DNA of 5,352 nucleotides from Gammaproteobacteria bacterium (GTDB taxonomy: Bacteria > Pseudomonadota > Gammaproteobacteria > UBA5335 > SLRW01). The translations under genes were made by a program, and so were the position numbers. A model generated the notes under the pieces. That model was given only the letters and a program-made list of their open reading frames with translations. It made no database searches and had not been told where the DNA came from. Shown here piece after piece: positions 1 to 5,152 of the stretch; the stretch's first letter is position 1, and every line of letters begins with the position of its first letter. Location of the stretch: the NCBI GenBank assembly GCA_007134115.1, contig SLLK01000277.1, forward strand, positions 1 through 5,352, read 5' to 3'.

Positions 1-20
1 CCACCGGGTCCGTGCGTCAT
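1..20 (-). CDS. Possible start of a downstream minus-strand gene (partial)
   Basis: On the minus strand the macrodomain stop codon TAA (22-20) overlaps an ATG at 20-18 by one base (TAATG), a common form of translational coupling. Only six complete codons are visible (M-T-H-G-P-G) before the window ends. The ribosome binding site would be a weak GGAA about 5 bases upstream, inside the macrodomain gene. Nothing can be said about function, and the ATG could be chance. The true end lies outside the window. Confidence 0.2.
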
Positions 21-556
21 TATTGTTCCGGTAGCGCAGCCAGTGCGCGACGTGCTTCGTCGTGGCCGGCCACATCGAAAAGGACCATGCGAATCAGGCG
101 TACCCGCTGCAGGCGCGGCGCCTGCTCGGCCAGCGTATGCATCGCCACCTGCAGCGCAGCACCCAGCGGGTAGCCGAAGGCGCCAGCCGAGATTGCCGGA
201 AAACCCACCGAATCCAGCTGGTGTTCTTCGGCACGTGCCAGGGCTTCCCGGTAGCAGCGCGCAAGTAGTTCGTCCTCCGGTTTATCCTCACCGTAAACCG
301 GCCCAAGGCAATGAATAATATAGCGGTTGGGCAAACCGAACGCCGGCGTGATCACCGCCTCGCCCGGCCGGATCGGCGCCAGCGGCCGACACGCCTCGGC
401 CAGTTCCGGGCCCGCCTGGCGATGGATGGCGCCGGCCACCCCGCCACCGGGCAGCAACTGCGCGTTGGCGGCATTCACCACGGCCGCGAGGTCTTCCTGC
501 GCAGTAATATCTCCCTGCCGGGTCTCGATGGTTACGGAACCAATCTTCCCGTGCAT
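20..556 (-). CDS. Macrodomain protein (ADP-ribose binding / ADP-ribosyl hydrolase family)
   Basis: 178-residue single-domain cytoplasmic protein of the macrodomain (Appr-1''-p processing, YmdB/MacroD-like) family, which binds ADP-ribose and often hydrolyses O-acetyl-ADP-ribose or removes ADP-ribose from proteins. Visible motifs in order are GDIT (15-18), VVNAAN (26-31) with the conserved Asn31, the glycine loop PGGGVAGAIH (36-45), a GPVYG segment (85-89), and the diphosphate-binding loop ISAGAFGYP (122-130). Length is normal for a stand-alone macrodomain. The ATG at 556 has a near-perfect AGGAGGT site 5 bases upstream. One departure: in YmdB and MacroD the glycine loop reads GGGVDG, and that Asp (E. 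coli YmdB Asp35) helps catalysis; here it is Ala41. Archaeal Af1521-type macrodomains also lack this Asp, so ADP-ribose binding is likely but the exact reaction is uncertain. It is transcribed away from the lipoprotein operon and has no evident link to it. Confidence 0.92.
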   Translation of the reverse strand: MHGKIGSVTIETRQGDITAQEDLAAVVNAANAQLLPGGGVAGAIHRQAGPELAEACRPLAPIRPGEAVITPAFGLPNRYIIHCLGPVYGEDKPEDELLARCYREALARAEEHQLDSVGFPAISAGAFGYPLGAALQVAMHTLAEQAPRLQRVRLIRMVLFDVAGHDEARRALAALPEQ

Positions 557-561
557 GGCCT

Positions 562-568
562 ACCTCCT
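562..568 (-). promoter_or_regulatory. Ribosome binding site of the macrodomain gene
   Basis: The minus strand reads AGGAGGT, nearly a full match to the anti-Shine-Dalgarno sequence, 5 bases before the ATG at 556. It fixes this start and suggests strong translation initiation. Confidence 0.8.
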
Positions 569-756
569 GAGCCGCATTCGTCTCGGCTAACGGCGTTGTG
601 ATCTGCAACAACAGCAGACTGACCGTAAAAGGCCTGGATGCATTGCTGCACAATTTTGCCATCGGCAGCGGTCGTTTGCATAACTCCCGGACGGACCCTG
701 CCGGGTCAGGTACGCCACGGGACACCATGGTCGCAGGATAGCGGCAAAAAAGGTGC

Positions 757-766
757 TTGAAATTAT
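757..766 (+). promoter_or_regulatory. Candidate extended -10 promoter for the lipoprotein operon
   Basis: TTGAAATTAT contains TG, one base, then AATTAT (761-766). This fits the extended -10 pattern TGnTATAAT with 4 of 6 matches in the hexamer. Transcription would start near 773, giving a leader of about 78 bases that includes the hairpin at 812-836. There is no good -35 box at the usual distance upstream. Alternatively TTGAAA (757-762) is a -35 box, but the hexamer 17 bases further on (AAGACT) is poor. Weak call. Confidence 0.22.
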
Positions 767-811
767 CCCGTCTACGGTAAAGACTGATCATTGACACCCG
801 AGCAAGACGTG

Positions 812-836
812 CGCGGGCTTTACGGGAAAGCCTGCG
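812..836 (+). promoter_or_regulatory. Leader hairpin abutting the operon ribosome binding site
   Basis: The left arm CGCGGGCTTT (812-821) pairs with the right arm AAAGCCTGCG (827-836): 10 consecutive base pairs with one G-U, closed by a 5-base ACGGG loop. The stem ends at the first G of the GGAGGAGA ribosome binding site, leaving the AGGAG core (838-842) free. There is no U-run, so it is not an intrinsic terminator. It could stabilise the mRNA 5' end, tune ribosome access, or be a protein- or RNA-binding site; which of these is unknown. It matches no riboswitch class that I recognise. Confidence 0.5.
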
Positions 837-843
837 GAGGAGA
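836..843 (+). promoter_or_regulatory. Ribosome binding site of the first lipoprotein gene
   Basis: GGAGGAGA lies 7 bases before the ATG at 851. It decides the start: an in-frame TTG at 791 would add 20 residues ahead of the signal peptide and lacks such a site. Confidence 0.75.
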
Positions 844-850
844 GTCCGTC

Positions 851-1414
851 ATGGAACGTTCTACATATTTTGCCCGACTGCTGCTGACAGTCTGCATTGT
901 CAGCCTGCTGGCAGCCTGTGGCAGCCGGACGATTGAAAGCGACCTGGGCATCAAGGGCGCCCCCGACTGGGTCAACCAGGGATCCCAGGCGCTGAACGAC
1001 AAGGGCGGCCGCCTGTTTCATGGCATTGGCTCGGCGCCCGAGATGAACGACGACGCCCTGCAGAAAGCCGCGGCGGACAATCGTGCCCGCGCCGAACTGG
1101 CCAGCATCCTCAGCAGTTACATGGACGTGGTCATCCAGGACTACACCGCCACAGCCGGCGATGGTGAGCAAACGTTCAACGAGCAGGCGCTGTCACGCCA
1201 GGTGGACTCGGTGACACGCATCAATCTCGGCGGGGCGCGGATTATCGCCAACTGGCGCAACCCGGACACCGGAGTCATCTACAGCCTGGCGGAACTCGAT
1301 ATGCAACAGGTACGTGAGGTCGTGAACACGGCCGGCGAAATGGACCCGGGCCTGCGCCGCCATATACGGGACCACGGTGACAATCTGTTTGATCAGGTGA
1401 GCAGGAGAAATTGA
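851..1414 (+). CDS. LPP20-family lipoprotein (short form)
   Basis: 187-residue predicted lipoprotein, first gene of the four-gene operon. The N-terminus has a charged start (MERS), a hydrophobic segment (about 8-20) and a lipobox LAAC with Cys23 as the acylation site. The next residue is Gly, not Asp, so Lol-dependent outer-membrane sorting is expected. The mature part matches the LPP20 pattern: PDWV (38-41), a GIGSAP strand (58-63) leading into a long Ala-rich helix whose repeated DNRARAELA-type segment (76-84) is typical, and a closing GARIIANWRNPD...YSLAELD strand pair (128-150). LPP20 proteins are surface or periplasmic lipoproteins of mostly unknown role; relatives include the Helicobacter LPP20 antigen and FlgP-like flagellar proteins. 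No flagellar gene is visible here. Its stop TGA overlaps the next start by one base. It resembles the LPP20 domain of the fourth gene, suggesting an old duplication. The family call is good; function is unknown. Confidence 0.85.
   Translation: MERSTYFARLLLTVCIVSLLAACGSRTIESDLGIKGAPDWVNQGSQALNDKGGRLFHGIGSAPEMNDDALQKAAADNRARAELASILSSYMDVVIQDYTATAGDGEQTFNEQALSRQVDSVTRINLGGARIIANWRNPDTGVIYSLAELDMQQVREVVNTAGEMDPGLRRHIRDHGDNLFDQVSRRN
1401..1407 (+). promoter_or_regulatory. Ribosome binding site of the LpoB-family gene
   Basis: GCAGGAG sits 6 bases before the ATG at 1414, inside the last codons of the upstream gene. It supports ATG 1414 over the adjacent TTG at 1411 as the start, in a TGATG overlap. 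Confidence 0.65.
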
Positions 1415-2025
1415 TGACACGGACACACCACACACTGTGCCGCTGGCCGGCAATGGTGATCGCCGCTATGCTGCTGGCCGGCTGCGGCACCACGGTAGAC
1501 CGCATCGAGTCCGACGAAGTCCGGGATCTCAGCGGGCGCTGGAATGATACCGATTCACGACTGGTATCCGAGGAGATGGTGCAGGACATGCTCTCCCGGG
1601 CGTGGCTCGACAACCACCGGCGCAATCGGGGCGAGGACCCCACCGTGATTGTCGGTGATGTCCGCAACCTCAGTCATGAACACATCAACACCGGCACGTT
1701 TATTAACGACATAGAACGCGAACTGATCAACGCCGGTGAAATCTCCTTTGTCGCCGGCAGCGACCTGCGCCAGGCCATTCGCGAAGAACGCCGGGACCAG
1801 GACGTACACGCACGCGAAGACACCCGCAATCCCATGGGTCAGGAGATTGGCGCCGATTACATGCTCACCGGCACCATCAACACCATCATGGACGTGGAGG
1901 GCCGTACCCAGGTGGCCTACTACCAGGTCAACCTGGCGCTCACCAGCATTGCCGACAATCGCCGTGTATGGGTCGGCCAGAAGGAAATCAAGAAAGTCAT
2001 CCAGCGGGGCCTGTTCCGCTCTTGA
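1414..2025 (+). CDS. lpoB: LpoB-family outer-membrane lipoprotein (penicillin-binding-protein activator family)
   Basis: 203-residue predicted lipoprotein. The signal peptide ends in lipobox LAGC with Cys24; Gly at +2 predicts outer-membrane placement. The mature protein is one globular domain of the LpoB family: SGRWNDTDS (40-48), the central VIVGDVRN strand and following helix (78-108, with INTGTF at 91-96), GADYMLTGTI (147-156), and YYQVNLALTSI...RRVWVGQKEIKKV near the C-terminus (169-195). In E. coli, LpoB crosses the periplasm and stimulates the peptidoglycan synthase PBP1b. Here only about 15 residues separate the lipidated Cys from the SGRWND segment, and the long Pro-rich disordered linker of enterobacterial LpoB is missing, so reach to an inner-membrane synthase is doubtful. 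It shares a one-base overlap with the preceding LPP20 gene and lies 27 bases before the COG3014-type gene. The family is clear; PBP activation is inferred from family name only, and the symbol should be read as family-level. Confidence 0.85.
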   Translation: MTRTHHTLCRWPAMVIAAMLLAGCGTTVDRIESDEVRDLSGRWNDTDSRLVSEEMVQDMLSRAWLDNHRRNRGEDPTVIVGDVRNLSHEHINTGTFINDIERELINAGEISFVAGSDLRQAIREERRDQDVHAREDTRNPMGQEIGADYMLTGTINTIMDVEGRTQVAYYQVNLALTSIADNRRVWVGQKEIKKVIQRGLFRS

Positions 2026-2040
2026 GCGCATTGACGCCTG

Positions 2041-2045
2041 AAGGA
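2041..2045 (+). promoter_or_regulatory. Ribosome binding site of the COG3014-type gene
   Basis: AAGGA lies 7 bases before the ATG at 2053, in the 27-base gap after the LpoB-family gene. The gap is too short for a separate promoter to be likely, so co-transcription is expected. Confidence 0.6.
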
Positions 2046-2052
2046 ACCAGCC

Positions 2053-3384
2053 ATGAAGCCGCGAGCATGTCCGGGGCAGCGCACACCCGGCCCGCTGGTG
2101 ACGGCGGCCGCACTCATTGCCGGGTTAACGCTCAACGCCTGCGCCAGTCACGGCCTGCACATGCAGGAAGTGGAGAAACACCTGGCGGCCGGCGATCCCG
2201 CGCAGGCCCTGTCCAGCCTGGACGACCTCAGTCGGTCACAGCGTGACCGGGGCCTGCGCGAGCTGGACCGGGGCATGCTCCTGCGCATGAACGGCGACCT
2301 GCAGGGCAGCATTGAGGCCTTGGAAGCCGCCAAGGACATTCTCGGCGAACTGGAGGCCATCAGCCTGACCGAAACCGCCGGCGCACTGATGGTCAGCGAG
2401 CGCACACGCAGCTATGCCGGTGATGTGCATGAGCGGGTGCTGTTGCATGTCTACCAGGCACTGAACTTCCTGGAAACGGGGCAGTATGCTGCGGCCAGGG
2501 TTGAAGCCCAGCAGATTGATCTGGGGCTGCGCCGCATCGACAACCAGTTCGGTCGCGCGCCACACGGCGGCGACGCCTTTGCACGCTACCTGGCGGGGCT
2601 CATCTATGAACGCAACGGCGAATACGATGACGCCCTCATCGCCCTGCGCAAGGCCTTCGAAGTCTATGAACTCAATGCCGATGAAGGGGGTGTGCCCGTA
2701 CCACGGGACTTGCTGGCAAGACTGAATATTCTGGCCAACCAGATGGGCTTGCGTGACGAAGCAGAACGCTACGCCGCACGGCTCGATGCGCCACCGCAAC
2801 GCCCGGGCACCGGCGAGGGCGAAATCATGGTGGTCGTGCATCACGGGCTGGCGCCCGCCCGGGTGGCCGAGTCCATCAACACCCACGACCCCGAAACAGG
2901 ACAGATTTACCGCATATCCCTGCCGCGACTGGCGCCGCGCGGTCACACGCTGTCGCCGCCGGTCCTGCGGGTCAACGGACGAACCGGACGCAGCGAAAAA
3001 GTGGAGGACATTACACGGGTCGCCCAACGCACACTGGATCAGCAATTGCCCGCACTCACCGCGCGCGCTATCACCCGCAACATCACCAAACACCATGCCA
3101 GCCAGGCCGTGCGCGAAGAAAGTGAACTTCTGGGCTTTCTGGTCAATATTGCCGGCGCAGTGGCCGAAGAGGCGGACACCCGCAGCTGGCGGACCCTGCC
3201 TGCGGATATTTACCTGGCGCGCATCATTGTGCCCGCGGGGACCTATACTCTGGAACTGGAGCCCGCGAGTGGAAGCACCACTTATGGACAGGCACTGGAA
3301 GACGTCAGGGTGGAGCCGGGCAGCATGACATTTCGTTCCCTGCACCGGATTCCCCATCATATTGCTCCGAGGAGGCGGCGATGA
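2053..3384 (+). CDS. COG3014-type TPR lipoprotein of unknown function
   Basis: 443-residue predicted lipoprotein. After a longish basic N-terminus, a hydrophobic stretch (15-27) ends in LNAC with Cys30; Asn at the -2 position is less usual, and the +2 residue is Ala, so outer membrane is likely. Residues about 36-245 are helical and TPR-like, with recognisable helix pairs near 36-60, 67-95, 130-157, 178-207 and 222-245 (for example FLETGQYAAARVEAQQID and ERNGEYDDALIALRKAF). A separate beta-rich domain follows from about 255 with GEIMVVVHHG, a helical part (315-372), the hallmark ADTRSW (374-379) with TLPADIYLARI, and PAGTYTLEL (394-402). I recognise this arrangement from COG3014 uncharacterised lipoproteins, which commonly occur beside LpoB-family genes. 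TPRs suggest a scaffold for partner proteins, perhaps the neighbouring lipoproteins; that is inference. The last four codons (Arg x4) contain the next gene's ribosome binding site, and ATGA overlap couples the two. Confidence 0.82.
   Translation: MKPRACPGQRTPGPLVTAAALIAGLTLNACASHGLHMQEVEKHLAAGDPAQALSSLDDLSRSQRDRGLRELDRGMLLRMNGDLQGSIEALEAAKDILGELEAISLTETAGALMVSERTRSYAGDVHERVLLHVYQALNFLETGQYAAARVEAQQIDLGLRRIDNQFGRAPHGGDAFARYLAGLIYERNGEYDDALIALRKAFEVYELNADEGGVPVPRDLLARLNILANQMGLRDEAERYAARLDAPPQRPGTGEGEIMVVVHHGLAPARVAESINTHDPETGQIYRISLPRLAPRGHTLSPPVLRVNGRTGRSEKVEDITRVAQRTLDQQLPALTARAITRNITKHHASQAVREESELLGFLVNIAGAVAEEADTRSWRTLPADIYLARIIVPAGTYTLELEPASGSTTYGQALEDVRVEPGSMTFRSLHRIPHHIAPRRRR
3370..3375 (+). 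promoter_or_regulatory. Ribosome binding site of the fourth lipoprotein gene, inside the upstream coding region
   Basis: AGGAGG lies 5 bases before the ATG at 3381. It is also read as two tandem AGG arginine codons near the end of the COG3014-type gene, so translation termination and restart are closely linked. Confidence 0.8.
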
Positions 3385-4409
3385 ATTCTTGCACCCGTAT
3401 GACAGGATTGCTGGTCATCCTGGCACTGCTCACAGCCTGCGCCCAGAAAGGCGCAGATCAGCCCCGCGCCGAGCCCGACTGGGTGGCCGGCGAAAGCGCC
3501 GAACATCCCGCTGCAAGCTGGCTGATCGGTCGCGGCCAGGCAACCGACGCGGACCGCGCACGTGATCGCGCCCGGGCCGATCTGGCCAAGATCTTCGAGG
3601 TCGCTATCGATGAGGTCACCCGCGATCTGCAAACCTTCCGCAGCACCCGGGACGGCGATGGTCAGGACAGTCGTCACGGCGAACTCGACGTCGCCCGCGA
3701 GTTACGCACGCGCACTGATCGGGTCGTACGCGGTGTAGAGATTGCCGACCAGTGGCAGGATCCGGAAAGCGGTCATTGGCACGCCCTGGCGACATTGTCC
3801 CGGGCGCGCGCCGGACAGGCTTTGCGCAGCGAGATTCGCGAGCTGGACCAGACCACAGAAGCATGGCTCAATCGCGCCCGCCAGGAAGATGATCTGTTGC
3901 GGCAGGTAGCCGCCGCCACGCGCGCGGTCGCCACACAGCAACAGCGTCAAGGTCTGCAACAATCATTACAGGCCGTGGACGCCACCGGTCGTGGCGTACC
4001 GGCGCGCTGGAGCCTGGGCCAACTGCAAAGCGATCGCGATGAACTGCTTGGGCGCATTCGCGTCACCGCCGCAGCCAGTGGCGAAAACAGTGAGCGTGTG
4101 CAGCGGCTGCTGCGCGGGGCACTGGCATCCGCCGGCGTACATGTGACCGAGAATGGCGACTACCGTATGCAGGCGCACCTGGACTACGACACCATCGGGC
4201 CCCGGGACGGCTGGTACTGGGTGAGCGGCAAACTTGAACTCAGTCTCGAGGATAGTACGGGCAGTACCCGGGGCAGCCACAACTGGGACCTGCGCCTGTC
4301 GGCAAGCGAACAACCCCTGTTGGCGCAGCGTCTGCTGACCCGCATTGAGGCACTGCTGGAAGCGGAGATCGCCGCCACGCTGGCCGGCTTCGTCAACGGC
4401 GAACAGTAA
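3381..4409 (+). CDS. LPP20-like lipoprotein (long form with coiled-coil and C-terminal domain)
   Basis: 342-residue predicted lipoprotein and last gene of the operon. The signal peptide ends in LTAC (Cys20) with Ala at +2, predicting outer-membrane sorting. Residues about 32-145 form an LPP20-like domain: PDWV (32-35), LIGRGQAT (48-55), an Arg/Ala-rich helix (58-85) and VEIADQWQDPESGHWHALA (119-137), parallel to the first gene's GARIIANWRNPD...YSLAELD. Residues about 145-200 are charged and Gln-rich, probably coiled coil. A second globular domain (about 208-340) holds GRIRVTAAAS, a helix (237-252), GVHVTENGDYRMQAHLDYD, a GWYWVSGKLELSL strand pair and a closing amphipathic helix. This layout recalls two-domain LPP20 lipoproteins that end in an alpha/beta domain, but I cannot name the C-terminal family. 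Its ATG overlaps the preceding stop by 4 bases (ATGA). Function is unknown; partnership with the three upstream lipoproteins is inferred from coupling. Confidence 0.8.
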   Translation: MNSCTRMTGLLVILALLTACAQKGADQPRAEPDWVAGESAEHPAASWLIGRGQATDADRARDRARADLAKIFEVAIDEVTRDLQTFRSTRDGDGQDSRHGELDVARELRTRTDRVVRGVEIADQWQDPESGHWHALATLSRARAGQALRSEIRELDQTTEAWLNRARQEDDLLRQVAAATRAVATQQQRQGLQQSLQAVDATGRGVPARWSLGQLQSDRDELLGRIRVTAAASGENSERVQRLLRGALASAGVHVTENGDYRMQAHLDYDTIGPRDGWYWVSGKLELSLEDSTGSTRGSHNWDLRLSASEQPLLAQRLLTRIEALLEAEIAATLAGFVNGEQ

Positions 4410-4450
4410 CGCGCCCGGGCGCACCAGGCGGCGCTGCACCCCGGCCCGGA
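4410..4450. other. Convergent junction with GC-rich palindrome
   Basis: 41 bases between two gene ends. It contains the perfect palindrome GCGCCCGGGCGC (4411-4422), and its left half GCGCC (4411-4415) can instead pair with GGCGC (4430-4434). Neither is followed by a T-run in either direction, so I cannot call an intrinsic terminator. Rho-dependent or collision-assisted termination is possible. Confidence 0.5.
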
Positions 4451-5137
4451 TCAGACGTGTTCGTCGTCAAGCAGGGCGAGCACCCGGTCCGCGGCAGGCT
4501 GGCGCATACGCCGCTTGGTCACTGCATAGGCATTGCGATCCAGCTTGAGCATCTCCGCCGTCATCCGCCCTGCCGCATCCAGACCGGCTCCGATATCAGG
4601 CACCAGCTCGTGCACCATACCCAGGCGCAACGCCTCCCCGGGGCTGTAGGCGCGGGCATGTAGCAGCGCCGCGGTGCGTTCCGCGGGGGCGATCCCGTGC
4701 TCACAGATCAGCACCGCCCAGCCGGGCAGCGGCAACCCGATAAGCATCTCGTTCATCTGCAGGCGATAAGCGCCGTCTACAGCCACACGATGGTCACAGG
4801 CAAACGCCAGCAGCGCCCCACCGGCGATGGCATGGCCGGTCACCACAGCCACCGTGGGCACTTCCAGCGCGTATATACGCAGCATGGTGCGGGCGAAGGC
4901 ATCACTCATCTCGCGTCGTTCGCCGGCGGACAGGGTGGGCATCAGCTTGACGTTGAGACCGGCGGAGAAAAAATCCTCCCGCCCGCAAAACACCACAGCG
5001 CCGGCCTCGTCGGCAAGCGCCCGGTCCAGACAAGCATTCATCTGCTTAAACAGCTCCGTGCTCATGGCGTTGACCTTGCCGTCGTCGAGCACGATACGGG
5101 CAACACCGTCGGCGTAGCTGTAATCCAGCGTGGGCAT
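4451..5137 (-). CDS. Crotonase-superfamily enoyl-CoA isomerase/hydratase
   Basis: 228-residue cytoplasmic enzyme of the enoyl-CoA hydratase/isomerase family, which acts on the double bond of acyl-CoA thioesters. Visible motifs: the first oxyanion-hole segment FFSAGLNVK (56-64), the second one GHAIAGGALLAFACDHRVA (101-119), and LQMNEMLIGLPLPGW (126-140). The general acid/base Glu equivalent to rat hydratase Glu164 is present as Glu130, but the other catalytic Glu (Glu144) is replaced by Leu109. Together with the MNE-x(2)-IG-x(3)-P-x-W pattern this resembles mitochondrial-type delta3,delta2-enoyl-CoA isomerase (LNE-x(2)-LG-x(3)-P-x-W) more than hydratase, so isomerisation during breakdown of unsaturated fatty acids is the best guess. 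At 228 residues it is somewhat shorter than typical 255-260-residue hydratases, mainly at the C-terminus. I chose the ATG at 5137: GGAGG lies 10 bases upstream, and MPTLDYSY starts the fold. An upstream in-frame start at 5218 adds 27 unconserved-looking residues. It is divergent from the flavin oxidoreductase gene. Confidence 0.88.
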   Translation of the reverse strand: MPTLDYSYADGVARIVLDDGKVNAMSTELFKQMNACLDRALADEAGAVVFCGREDFFSAGLNVKLMPTLSAGERREMSDAFARTMLRIYALEVPTVAVVTGHAIAGGALLAFACDHRVAVDGAYRLQMNEMLIGLPLPGWAVLICEHGIAPAERTAALLHARAYSPGEALRLGMVHELVPDIGAGLDAAGRMTAEMLKLDRNAYAVTKRRMRQPAADRVLALLDDEHV

Positions 5138-5147
5138 GGTTGAGCAA

Positions 5148-5152
5148 CCTCC
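5148..5152 (-). promoter_or_regulatory. Ribosome binding site of the crotonase gene
   Basis: The minus strand reads GGAGG, 10 bases before the ATG at 5137. Spacing is slightly long but acceptable, and it favours this start over the longer in-frame alternative at 5218. Confidence 0.65.

Larger units (their letters stand above)
557..850. other. Non-coding divergent intergenic region (294 bases)
   Basis: This gap separates the divergent macrodomain and lipoprotein genes. I see no convincing small gene: open frames crossing it on either strand are extensions or shadows of neighbouring genes. It holds the macrodomain ribosome binding site (562-568), a small inverted repeat GACCC-TGCC-GGGTC (694-707) that competes with CCCGG/CCGGG (686-690/701-705), an A-run (745-751), a weak extended -10 candidate (757-766), an isolated TTGACA (791-796) without a good -10 box, and a strong hairpin (812-836) next to the ribosome binding site of the lipoprotein operon. 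Promoters for both directions are expected here, but none is clear-cut. Confidence 0.75.

Noticed and set aside
743..756. A-run that could be the T-run of a minus-strand terminator
   Set aside because: No stable GC hairpin sits on the correct side, and no minus-strand gene ends there.
791..796. Perfect -35 hexamer TTGACA
   Set aside because: At 16-18 bases spacing the following sequence is GC-rich (around CGGGCT) with no -10 box; the nearest TTTACG is about 23 bases away.
768..836. Guanidine-II (mini-ykkC) riboswitch, because of ACGG loops
   Set aside because: That class needs two short hairpins each with an ACGR tetraloop. The downstream hairpin has a 5-base ACGGG loop, and the upstream GTCT/AGAC pairing has only 4 bp and a 7-base loop. 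The downstream genes are not guanidine-related.
791..850. TTG start at 791 for the first lipoprotein gene, adding 20 residues
   Set aside because: The added residues precede a complete signal peptide, no good ribosome binding site lies before 791, and GGAGGAGA is well placed for ATG 851.
2236..3360. 374-residue open frame on the minus strand
   Set aside because: It lies entirely antisense to the COG3014-type gene, has no recognisable domain or ribosome binding site, and is the usual shadow frame of a GC-rich gene.
851..4409. Flagellar FlgO/FlgP/FlgT-type lipoprotein cluster
   Set aside because: LPP20 proteins include FlgP, but the other members here are LpoB and COG3014 types, and no flagellar gene is in the window.
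4411..4434. Intrinsic terminator between the convergent genes
   Set aside because: The palindrome and alternative stem are real, but there is no T-run after them in either direction, so only a generic junction is called.
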